This document shows positions 54,416-64,000 of a stretch of 64,000 nucleotides of DNA, in pieces. This stretch comes from Ixodes scapularis (lineage: Eukaryota; Arthropoda; Arachnida; Ixodida; Ixodidae). The DNA is taken from contig NW_024609839.1 of the NCBI RefSeq assembly GCF_016920785.2, positions 8,396,196 to 8,460,195 of the forward strand, given 5' to 3'. Made by a program: the position numbers and the translations under genes. Position 1 is the stretch's first letter. Every line of letters begins with the position of its first letter. A model generated the notes under the pieces. That model was not told where the DNA came from and searched no databases. It saw only the letters and a list, made by a program, of their open reading frames with translations.

Positions 54416-54959
54416 ATGGCAGAGGAGGGACAGCGAGTCTTTGATGTTGTACATTCTCACTTCATCGAGCGTTTTCGGCAAAGAAACCCTCAGTCTTTGA
54501 AGGAGATTATTGCGTTTATCAATCCGCAACTCCTCCACGACTACGGCTCGGGTGAAGGAGAAAACTGGGACGAGGAAGAAGTTGATCCCGGGAGAGAAGC
54601 ATACTTGGCGATGCAAATGTCGGCGATCCTTGCGGTCGCCTTCGGTGAGCATCTCTGCCCTTGCGGGATGCTTTTATCGTATTTTTCACCCTCTGACCTT
54701 GTTCAACAATTGACGGCCCGCTTCCGGACTCTACAGTTTTGGGCTGGGTTGGGTGGATCCCGCGGGGCGGCCGAGGCGGCCGAGGCGACGCAGCAGGTGC
54801 GAGAATTTGTGCGGGATCATCTGATGGCGGCTGAGCACCTGCTGCCAGTGCGGTCTGGTGAGTCACGTATGTACAGCTTGATAGCTTCATCCACTTTTCT
54901 TTTTCTTTTTTTCAGATGACGATAGTGGTGTGGAGGATGACTATGTGGACAGCAAATAA
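54416..54959 (+). CDS. two-exon gene, unrecognised 161-residue acidic protein
   Basis: ATG at 54416 in strong context (AAAGATGG). Exon 1 runs to 54857; a 58-bp intron, 54858-54915 (GTGAGT...TTTTTTTCAG), joins in phase to exon 2, which ends at TAA 54957-54959. The protein starts MAEEGQRVFDVVHSHF, has a predicted-helical N half, an acidic stretch (GEGENWDEEEVD), a hydrophobic block with CPCG (near 81-84), an alanine/glutamate-rich helix (GAAEAAEATQQVREFVRDH) and an acidic tail (DDDSGVEDDYVDSK). Without splicing the frame runs into a hydrophobic run and stops. AATAAA near 55640 could end the transcript. It is central to the foldback element, so is either an element gene or captured host DNA. I recognise no family. 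Confidence 0.65.
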
Positions 54960-55234
54960 CAGCTGATGCTTCGTGTCATCTCCTCAACGGTGAGAAATCC
55001 GCCAAGAACGTTACGCAGTTGTGTCTAAAGGATGACTTGGCACAAACGCGTTCGCCGACATCGGTTGGAAAAAGGGCGGAAAAATGTCAATGCGTTCGGT
55101 GGGTAAAAGAAAAGCCGATCAACTTGCACGCCCTATCGGATTTTCTTTACAGCTTTCGGTATTCCATCTGTCGGTCCAGACTGGAGAGGATTTCCCACAA
55201 AGCTGCGCCTGCCAAAAGAGCGTTTCCGGAACCA

Positions 55235-55565
55235 AGCGATCTTCATATCCTCATCGCACGCCCTGACTTTGTAAATATTTTTTTAGACTGTATACCGCGT
55301 TGCTCGCGAGATGTCGTTTCCCAAACGTTTCGCCGTCGGTATGTCTTGAAACATCTTGTATTGTTGTACATTTTTTTCTGTATAATCCGATAGTGTACGG
55401 AAGCGAGCGATCTTTCTCATCGTCGAAGATCCTGACCTCGTAAATATTTTGGACTGTATCGAGCGTTGCTCGTGAGATGCCGTTTCACAACTTTTTTTTT
55501 GCCTCGGATTTGTCTTGAAACTGTTTCTTTTGTATACATTTTTTGTGTAAAGTATTTCCAATGAT
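55235..55565 (+). repeat. about 170-bp tandem duplication in the 3' region
   Basis: GCGATCTTCATATCCTCATC near 55238 and GCGATCTTTCTCATCGTCGA near 55407 start similar units sharing GTAAATATTTT, GGACTGTAT, GCGTTGCTCG and TTGAAAC. It lies in the presumed 3' UTR of the two-exon gene. Confidence 0.55.
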
Positions 55566-55964
55566 GCCTTTGTTGCGTAGATTGAATTTAAACGCCGTAT
55601 CTAACTTTATAAGTGTGCGTGTTCTAAGAGCGAACGAGAATAAAAAAAATGAAACACCATATCAGTCTCTTCTTTAGCGCGTATGGATGCGACCACGCTC
55701 CGTTCCATTTCCCACACTGCTCCGTTCAGCAGACAGATGACGCTAAATTAGCGAGAGATGTCACGCGCGCGCGAGAGAGAGTTGACGCCATCTACCAAGC
55801 TGACGCTAAAATTAACGAGAGATGTCGCGCGGTATTGCTAACGTTCACCATGTACAAACGGAATTGGCAACTTATCCGCACAAAGCCCGGACTTGCGCGA
55901 GCGGGAAAATACGGATGAGCACACCTTAGAAATACAAGCAATTCACCTTTTCCGCAAAAGATGT

Positions 55965-56985
55965 CTGAAGGTCACACCCACACCGCTAGCCCCCCAAAAT
56001 ATGGCAGTGCTACTTCAAAACTTTACGCTGGGTCTGAAATTAGCACGGTCCGTGAGCTTCAAAATTTTACCGTCACCCCTCGAAGTTAGGTGGATACAGC
56101 TTGCCACGTGTGCTAAGTGCGTAACGCCCAAATTTACCGGGTCGAAGCTTCTACCGCCAGAGGTGAGCAATTTTAGCGATGAGCGCTTCAAATTTCTAAC
56201 CCTAGATGACTCCTATCCCAAAATTCACTGGGTCCAGCACGGTCTGTGAGCTTTTCAAAGCTTACGCTGGAACCCAATATTTAGCAGGGCCACTTGAATG
56301 CTTTACGATGGTTCAAGATGTAGCACGGCCTGTGAACTTCAAAGTTTTGCCGTGACCCCAGCTAAACATTTAGCGGTATCCAGCTGCTGCTAGGGTAATC
56401 TTCAGATGACGCCCAAATTTAGCGGGTCGAAGCTTTTACCACCATATGTCAGCAATTTTAGCGATGAGCACTGCAAAGTTCTAACGCTTGATGGTGTCTT
56501 TTCAAAACAAATCACTGGGTCCAGCAGCACGGTCTGTGAGTTTCAAGACTTTGTCCCCAACAGGTCCACTTCAAAGCTTTACGCTGGACCACAACTTAAC
56601 ACGGTCCGTCAGCTTCAAAGTTTTACCGTCACCTCACCCCCAATTTAGCGGCACCTAGCTCATGCTAACCGGACCGTCACATGACGTCCAAAGTTTACAG
56701 CGGGTCGAAGCTTTTACCACCAGATGGCACCACATTTTGACGACAACCACTTCACTATTTGAACACTAGATGGCGCCTATTCCCAAGATTCGCTGGGTTT
56801 TTTTGCAAAGTTTTACGAGCTGGCCCCAAATTTTAGCAGGGCTACTTTAAAGCTTTACGGTGGATCAATATATATCACGATCCGCGAGCTCCAAACTTTT
56901 ACCGTCACCTCAACCCCCCCATTTAGGGGGACCCAGCTGCTGCTATTTGGGACCGTCACATGATGCCCAAATTTAGCGGGTCGAA
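55965..56985. repeat. tandem units of about 280 bp, right arm
   Basis: Inverted counterpart of 52146-53160, with the same four GGGTCGAAGC-marked units in reverse order. Confidence 0.8.
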
Positions 56986-57267
56986 GACCCCAAATGCATC
57001 AGCTAAGGGGGCGCCATGAGGCTACGAGTCCGCGAACACCGTTCGAATCGCTCGCGCGCGCTCGAAATCACGTGATAAGAAGACGAGCAACGCTAGCGCC
57101 CAGCGATGCAAACAATATTGCACGACCATCGTCACATGACCTGCGGCAATAACGTATCCTGTTGTTTTTTTTACCCGGATTACAAAAGCCAAGTATCGGG
57201 AAAACACGTGATCTGATTTGCACACACGGACGACTACGAAGAGTTAGGCCCTCTAGGAAGCAATGTG

Positions 57268-57348
57268 CTTCTAGCTCAGGAGGTAGAGTGTCGGGCTCCT
57301 GTGTACAAGGTAGCGAGGTCGATCCCCAGCCGCCGCAGAGCCTTTTTT
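57268..57348 (+). other. tRNA-like sequence in right arm
   Basis: TAGCTCAGGAGGTAGAG fits an A box and GGTCGATCCCC a B box, with TTTTTTT downstream as a pol III stop. Acceptor pairing is poor, so a SINE head or tRNA pseudogene is likely. Confidence 0.5.
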
Positions 57349-57934
57349 TAGCGAATAAAAGTCGTTTACCGCGCAGCGATTCAAATAATGTCACGTGACC
57401 ATCATGTGACTGCGGCGCAGCGCCCTCTGTCGGATGCAACACGAACCCTGTGTGACATCACGTGAGCGCCCTCTGTCGGACGCAACTCGAACCCGTGGAA
57501 AATCACGTGGTTGTGAGCGGTGGAGACGACATCTCTGTACGTGTCTTTCCCACGCTTCTGACACGCGCCGCGTACGTGACTGATAACATCGGCTGTTAAC
57601 ACCTTGTTGACAGGTTGTTAACACATGCTTAACAAGGTGTTAAATTGGCTACGTGACCTCACACCTATACCACGTACGTGACCCGAGGGTGGGACCTCAA
57701 TGAGCTCCCATTGGTCACAGGCTATGGCCCTGTGACCATCCATGCCGACGACCTGTCATTGGTCACTCGGATGGGAGAGGGGACAGGGGCCCCGCCCTAC
57801 TGCTCTGTGATTGTACAGATTGGGTTTGGCCCCGCCCTGCTGCGATGTGATTGGTCGGATCGGGTTTGGCTCCGCCCACCTGGGCTTTGAGTGACACGTG
57901 TGTGAGCTGGTGCATATTTACTACTACTGATTCG

Positions 57935-59966
57935 CTTACACCCTCACCCCATACGCAAACGATAGGGAGGCCGGAATGACCTTGCCTTACCAGTTTCGCC
58001 CAAGCTCTTTCCCGAACATTCTGCTGATTTTCTCTTGCGATAGCCTGCTGGTACGCCGACGGACCGTCGCTTGCTGCTGCCACCGCCGATAAACCTGATG
58101 GCCCAGATTACGATCGCTCAGTGCGAGTGGGGTATGCTTTCAGGAACTTTCATGAATGGCACTACCGTGAATATACCTACCTAAAAGAGTCGCGCGTAGT
58201 TCTGGCCTCCTTAATCAACGCTTACTTTTTTCAGGGGTCCGGGTAGATGAATACAATACAGCAACGTTTGTCACTCTTGCAAAAATTTTGTAAATTTTGA
58301 GCAGAAATTCGAAAGCAATTGAGAGTACCTTCCACTTTTTTTATGCTCTCTTTATGTGTCATGGCGATGTCAATGCCCATCAAGAGCCCTGGTCTGGAGG
58401 CGCTTTAATAACTGTCCTGACATTTTTTTTATGGCCAGAAAACAATGTTTTTGTTTAAATATTTATAGGGTTGCTGAATCAGGAGATAGGTGGTGAAAGT
58501 TGATAATGGACATCAGTTTTATTTTTGCATGAAAACAAATACAAACGCAGGGCAACCGTATTCCTTCAGATGTGCAAGTGAAGAACGACATATGAACGAA
58601 ATAGAGGTTCAGCGCTGCATTCGGCTTTTCTTGCCATTTTGTCTGAATCTGCGACCCGTACTACTTCAACCTTAGAAAGTCACCGCGACTAAAACTACCT
58701 CGAGCCGCGAAGGAGGTCTTGCCATGCAGCGGTAACCACACTTACTCTCCCCCCCCCCCTCCCCCCCCCCCCCCCCAAACTACGGATGTTTGTACAAACA
58801 GCGGGAGGCCAAGCCGATACAGGACTGTCCAAGCCTAGCCCATAGTTCATCCAATCCGCGAGCCGGCCGACTTGACACCTGGATAATGAATGTACGAAGC
58901 TACCCCGGTGCTATCAACGGCACAGAAAGAAATCTTCATTTTAGCAGGAAGCAGTTTCCGCTGCGTTCTACTCCTTCTTGCGGATCGTTTATTGTTTTTT
59001 TTTAATACTTTTGTGCGCGGTGTCTGCTAGGGTGGCGCGAAAGGGAAAGGACATCGCCAGAGATGACTCTAGCAAGCTAAAACTTTGAATTATCTGCTAC
59101 GAGAACCGTCACTTATTTTCTGCTTCACTTTTGCGCGCCATTTGTTATGGGATAGACGTCAGAGCTCCTGTTTCGCGAAAACAGAGAGGAAATCATACGC
59201 CATGCTTGAAGACGTATTTGGTCCTAATGAGATGCCGGTCGTTGGGGTCGTCATTCGTGCCTCGGAGGTGCTAATGGGGACGTGGCAGACGCCGTGTTGC
59301 GGCGAGAGTCGCTTAGTGAGGTCCCCATTTCTTATGCGTACTCTGGCCTTCTTTGGTTCATGTATGAGCTATTTCTTGCTAGCACCAAGAGACTACCCTA
59401 GGTTAAGATATTTTCTTGTATTAAGTCTCCCTAGTTACTTCAAAATCGCAGAGAATATTCACGATAAATAAGCCGATTAGCTTTGTTGCATCCATAGACA
59501 AATATAGGTAAAAAATTGGTTGTCCATTTGAGCGACTTTATAGCTGCCAGAAATTCGACAGATTTCTTTATAAACACGTGGGTAAACTTGTTATTTGTTT
59601 CTAAAAGAAAGGACGCCAGTCACCAACAATCTGACCGAAAAGCAAGCTTTATGGCGTCATTTTAAGAACCGTCTAAGATGTTAGTACTTTTCTTCAATCG
59701 CCATCGCGCTCAACGGACCACGAGTAAAGGGTTCTTGTTACTCTACTTTTTCTGGTAACGAAATAAAGACTTCCTTAGCTCTTAAAATGACTAACGAACA
59801 ACTTATGTTTTGTTTCATGTCGGGTAATGAGCAACGAAATCAGAAAGGGCAAACAAAAGTAGACGTACCCAAGATTGAACAGCATTGCATACCTGCCGAC
59901 TCTTCCTAAGTTTTCATAAAATTTACAAATTGCGACTAATATTACGATTTTATGAATCTTGGTTCA

Positions 59967-60017
<51 letters not shown>

Positions 60018-60530
60018 TGTTTTTTGTTTGTTTTGTATCATTGTTGTTGGCGGCACCTTGCGCCGCCACAAGGGGGCGATAGGTACCGTTCATGGCAGCG
60101 TTGTGGTTTTTACTACCCGCTTATTCGGTGGCCACAGATTCAAAACCAATCCAAAGCCCAAAACCTTTGTTCATGTGTTCGGCGGCCAAGGAGGACAGAA
60201 GGGTAGTAGAGGGCATGACGTCGGCCGCGTAGCCTCCACAAGCCATGCTCCCTTGACGCCTCGCCTCTTTCTCATTTTCCTCCTTACCCTCCTCACTTGT
60301 CAGGCCAACGTAATAACATCACGTGACCGTAGCTAGCCTTCGCCCAGCCTTCGATCTGAAAAACCTACCGGACGGAGTGCGCGCAAGCCTCAAGGAATCC
60401 TTCTACAATCAACCACTGATCTCACACGTGACATGTTACGCGCATTAATTGCCAGACAGATCTATGGTACGTTGGCCACAACATAATTTAATCTTTTTAT
60501 AACTAGGCTTTACAAATATTGCAACGTACT
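57935..60530. other. spacer, no complete gene recognised
   Basis: Immediately right of the foldback element may lie the remaining upstream part of the decayed gag, but no clear motif is visible. Simple sequences include C runs near 58750-58777 and a TA microsatellite at about 59970-60008. A frame at 59085-59471 shows no family. Confidence 0.35.
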
Positions 60531-60599
60531 TATAACCTCTGTGTCGGCGGCGCACGTTGGGTCGGCCTGTTCGGATGTGGTGGCGTTGAGACTCTCTGT

Positions 60600-60880
60600 T
60601 TCGGCCAGTTTCGAGGCGAGCAGTTCGGCGGCAGTATGTGTTTGTTGCACCTGTAATCGTACCATTCCCTTGGTCGGGGTGGCTTCGCTGCGCACTGGCA
60701 AACTCCAAACCTCAAAAGAGGTACTTTCAGGTGTTCCTGAAGTCCTGCAAGTCCAAATTCCCGTGCTTCGTGCCGTCCAAAAAGGGAGAGAATTTGGGAT
60801 TCTGTAGCGCGTGCACGTGTTATGTAAGCGTTTCGCACGGTGGAAGGGCTGACATTAAGCTGCACATCGCTTCGCGTAAA
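60600..60880 (+). pseudogene. BED-type zinc finger remnant (hAT transposase-like)
   Basis: The plus-strand frame reads KRYFQVFLKSCKSKFPCFVP…GFCSACTCYVSVSHGGRADI KLH. The spacing C-x2-C … H … H with FCSAC and SHGG is the style of BED zinc fingers at the N terminus of hAT transposases and ZBED-like proteins, which bind DNA. The frame then runs straight into a C run of more than 30 (60871-60906), after which no transposase core is visible. It is a fragment, not a working gene. Confidence 0.5.
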
Positions 60881-60906
60881 CCCCCCCCCCCCCCCCCCCC
60901 CCCCCC
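60871..60906. repeat. long poly-C tract
   Basis: An almost pure run of more than 30 C. Proline-rich frames across it are artefacts. Confidence 0.9.
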
Positions 60907-61059
60907 TGCCCCAATCCCGCGGCCACGGGAGTTTGAATCTGTAAGTCCACAGGTTGGCAGGTACGGCATTACCGCGTTTACTGTTGAACCTGTCGACTCA
61001 GTTTATCCGCCTGTGTTATTTGAGAATTCAATTACAACTTCAACAAGTAGTTAAAAATG

Positions 61060-63401
61060 ATGACATAGCGCTTTTGCTTTTTGTTTAGGAATGTGCAAAT
61101 ATCTGGTACTAACAATCAATATTCTGTTTGAGCGCTGAATTAGGTCAATTGTTAAAGGCAAAATTAGCTCAAAAATATTGGCGTTTGATAATTTCTGTTC
61201 TATGATTTACGTTACATAATTAGCTGAATTAATTTACGTTCGATAAACACACAAATAAGGCAACATAATCTCAGCTCATTCCCCTTGCAAAATTAGGCGT
61301 TCCAATAACTTGCACGCCTGTTTTTCAACAATTTAGCGTCTGCTCCTTCCAACAGTTTTGCAGCGCACAAGTCCTGTGCCAACTCGTATACACTGAGTTG
61401 CACAAAACAACTAATTCCAACATGCCTCATGCATAACTCTAACTACATTTCACAAACCGCCTCCTGGACGTGGCGACATGGTGCGTTATGAAACGCCGGG
61501 ACATGCACTTGGCAAAGAAGGCGTCAGACGGCGCTTCCTACAGCTATCCGTGCGCTGGGGGCCTCATGTTCTTTTAGTGTCACGCAATACCAACCCTGAG
61601 CAATTAGTTTTATTCTTATTTAGCAGCTTTAGACAAAGCTTCGCGCTGTGGCTACGACAACTTCCTACCGGTCAGGCGGAATCTTTGAGGAACGAGTCGT
61701 TTGGACGGAAGCTATTTGGCTTCCCAGTGTCCATTCGTTACAACGCACCGGTGGACTGCTCGCGCCATCTACCGGCATCGGCGGACCTGCTGTCTGCCAG
61801 TGCCAAGCTGTCTAGTGTGTACGCGTGATCTTCGTTATTTATGGATTGCTTTGGGGCGATTCGATTATGTTAATACAGCACGTGGTGACCAAGCAACCAC
61901 ACCAACCATGTTAAACACCAGAAAGGAAAGAGAAGCTCTCAACTTCAAAGGCTGCTTCCAGTCAATAGACACCAGTTAGAAAACTGCAGGACTAAATGTT
62001 CTATACGAGCTACTGAAGGCCTGTGCATTTACATATAGGGCACGCCTGATGGATCAGCGTTTAACAGAAAGTCATGTTCTTAATTATTGATCGCGAGTTT
62101 TAGCAAAAGCCTGACTTGTGCTTTTTCCAGTATGTGCTTCGTGCTGGCCCTCAATGGGTTTGGTCGAGAATTCAGCCCTACAACTTCATATATAGGAAAT
62201 GTTGTTTCAGCAAGTGAGCTAGCACGCTGAATTAGTTACCTGTACGTCCTCGAGAAAGCGCCTGTAGCATTCTCGCTGCCCCAACTGTTTCTTGTAATTC
62301 CTAACATGGCAGGAACAATGCGCTGTACATTCCGACAGTTACACAATATTTGAAACAAATCAACTCACAAATTGTGAGGGCGAAAGTGAGCTGGTGTAAG
62401 TTCGTAATTGTAGGATTACCCCAAACCATGATAAAAACACGTAAGCGTCAGGAAGAAAGAAAGAAGTCTCAAACACAGCTGAAATTGTATTGCCGCATAA
62501 TCAATTTATATATGGGAGTAAGCGCAAACCAGGAAAAAGGGAACCCGAAAATGACACACTGTCAGTTTCAGGTCAAACTGACCTCAAACTGAACTATAAA
62601 GTTCGTGTTCTTACCGTGTGCTTTTTCATTAAGAGTGTGTCATTTGAGGACTTTTCTTTTTGACCTTGTTTCCCCTTTCCCCCTTTCTTGTTCAGACCAT
62701 GTATAAATGAAATCTGGGTCAATAAAATTTCAGCTTTGTTTGACGCTTCTATGAGACTCCGCATTTTTTGGTTAGAGTTTTCTTTTCATTCATTACTTTC
62801 TTCCTGTCGTTTTTTCTTCTCTACACTGCGGTCTCGGGCAATTCTAGAATTATGAAATCAACTGGCTTGACATTGTATCGTGACATGCTTAAAATGCCAC
62901 ATACGCGTGTGCAAAAAGCAGTGAAAATTCTTAGATAACTTCTATTACCCTAGTTATACTAGCGCTCACAACTGCCATTAAGCCAACGATCGTTCCATCT
63001 CTCAACTGTCACTGAGATCAAATAAGCTGTCCGGTGTTGCAGGGTACATGGGCCTAACCACCACAGTTGAGATGCTTGTCAAGGGACAAGTTGGAACCGA
63101 AATGAAATGAAATCTGATGTCGCAATTTTTTTTCTTTAAATAGCGATGCAAATGAATTTAATGCAGACTTTATTTTATTTTAAATGGTCAAAGCAAAACA
63201 AATTACATTTTTTTTTGTGTTTAGACTATAGAAACGCAAATCAGAACTTGTCGTACGAACTCACCGAGGTTGAGGGGCTTAGTGAGATAAACCGGGGTTC
63301 CAGCCTGCACTCGAAAGTGACTTCCATAAGGCCGCTGCCATTGTACGCAAATTTGACCACTCGTCACGTGAACAAACCAAATACGTGACGTCACAGGGAA
63401 G
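61060..63401. other. spacer, no gene recognised
   Basis: A frame at 61478-61828 (MVRYETPGHALGKEG…) has no known domain. AGGTCAAACTGACCT at 62570-62584 lies inside a 29-bp near-palindrome. No terminal repeats found. Confidence 0.35.
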
Positions 63402-63566
63402 ATGGCAGCGCCCAGGCAGCGGCTGGCCCCAGCTGAACCGGAGCATTGGCCGGAACTTGTCGAGTGCTTCGTTCAATGTTGTTCGTCTCGGCGAGTTAAT
63501 TTCAGACGCGGAAGCCGTCATATGAGGCTGGTCGAAAGCGACTTCAGAGTTCAGTGTGGTGTCTGA
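63365..63566 (+). promoter_or_regulatory. promoter-like start near window edge
   Basis: CACGTG (63365-63370), TGACGTCA (63386-63393) and GGGAAGATGGCAGC lie close together, as in CpG-type promoters with a YY1-like ATGGC start. ATG 63402 opens 54 codons ending TGA 63564-63566, one base before a strong donor (C|GTAAGTAT at 63568). This may be a first exon or a 5' untranslated exon with a short upstream frame. The rest of the gene would be outside the window. Confidence 0.35.
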
Positions 63567-64000
63567 CGTAAGTATAACTTGAAAACACGGAGGAACGGTG
63601 TGCATTTCGCTGGTGACCGACGGGGATATTGCAACGAAAGAGACAATCGGCCCTACGTTGCCCGGACCTTGAATTGATTTGGATACCGCAAGGATAAATT
63701 TCAAGACGTCGTTTCTGTGCTCTCGTTTACCATAAGAATCTTCGAGGTCTGCAGTGACGCGTGTGCAATATATTTGGTTGCACAGTTCAGCGGCAGAAAT
63801 TGCGTGAGTCGTGCTTGGCAATGTGCAATCGTGGTGCCGCTACGTTCAAACGACCGAAGGCTCACTTTGGTTGTGCGGTGCACCGGAGTGCTGCCTTAAA
63901 GCTTGTAGTTCCCGTGCCGTGCTAAATGATACTGTGCTGCTTCCCAAATTTTTCCGCCGGAGATCTGTACTTTCACGGAACACAGGTGTGCGGCGCACCG
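63567..64000. other. possible first intron, window edge
   Basis: Nothing recognised. It follows a consensus splice donor. Confidence 0.25.

Larger units (their letters stand above)
51197..57928. mobile_element. 6.7-kb foldback element, AG...CT ends, 6-bp TSD
   Basis: Left arm 51197-53378 and right arm about 55750-57928 are reverse complements of about 2.18 kb with roughly 95% identity by eye. Termini are AGTAGTAGTAAATATGC and its complement. GATTCG at 51191-51196 recurs at 57929-57934, an exact 6-bp target duplication. Long TIRs with 5'-AG and a 6-bp duplication are the hallmarks of Maverick/Polinton transposons, but no Polinton integrase, polymerase or capsid gene is present, so kinship is only a hypothesis. 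Each arm carries four tandem units of about 280 bp, as in foldback elements. The 2.37-kb centre holds a spliced gene. Confidence 0.85.

Noticed and set aside
51197..57928. A true Polinton
   Set aside because: Termini and 6-bp duplication fit, but integrase, DNA polymerase B, packaging ATPase and capsid genes are all absent.
59085..59471. 128-codon plus-strand frame
   Set aside because: No domain, weak start and no splice or polyadenylation context.
61478..61828. 116-codon plus-strand frame
   Set aside because: No recognised motif; composition and context do not separate it from chance.
1..64000. CRISPR arrays, operons, ribosome binding sites, rho-independent terminators
   Set aside because: The window is eukaryotic: GT-AG introns, LTR elements, SINEs. 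Repeats found are not regularly spaced short direct repeats with unique spacers.

Overview
The window looks like repeat-rich nuclear DNA of an arthropod, most probably a tick. This rests on inference from the style of the retroelements (a SCAN-like gag with integrase placed before reverse transcriptase, and a Penelope-like endonuclease), GT-AG introns, long AT-rich spacers, many foldback elements, and the absence of any bacterial gene order. No complete ordinary host gene was recognised. Almost everything that can be named is a transposable element, and many elements are nested.

Layout. 1-2302: spacer. 2303-9188: a complete minus-strand LTR retrotransposon with near-identical LTRs and a 4-bp target duplication; its single ORF reads gag-protease-integrase-RT-RNase H, the Gmr1-like order. 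9189-14147: spacer with two CpG-rich, CRE-bearing patches. 14148-14508: a palindromic tRNA-derived SINE between 13-bp direct repeats. 16105-17915: a diverged foldback element filled with CCGCTAAATTTAGCGG palindromes. 18.8-24.0 kb: tRNA-like sequences, small inverted-repeat elements and a possible terminal exon. 24182-25347: a 5'-truncated Penelope-like element with an inverted 228-bp arm and 11-bp target duplications. 26613-28591: a non-autonomous hAT-type element.

31131-47220 is bracketed by inverted TACACACT...AGTGTGTA termini with arrays of AGCACCCTT on both sides, and may be one large DNA transposon of about 8.7 kb. A second LTR retrotransposon (34026-41392) sits inside it. That element has LTRs that look identical, a gag with one in-frame stop, a GGGAAAC slippery site leading to a complete PR-RT-RH-IN pol, and, between pol and the 3' LTR, a fragment of a receptor tyrosine kinase catalytic domain in sense orientation. 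This resembles capture of a host gene by a retroelement.

48050-48570 is a solo LTR; 48859-50607 is another hAT-type element. 51197-57928 is a 6.7-kb foldback element with about 2.18-kb arms, AG...CT termini and a GATTCG 6-bp target duplication. It landed in a decayed gypsy gag related to the one at 34.7 kb. Its unique centre holds a small two-exon gene for an acidic-tailed protein of 161 residues that I do not recognise. The right end (58-64 kb) is spacer with microsatellites, a hAT/BED zinc-finger remnant and, at 63.4 kb, a promoter-like CRE/ATGGC start close to the window edge.

Strongest leads: the kinase-carrying retrotransposon, and the 6-bp-TSD foldback element with its own spliced gene.
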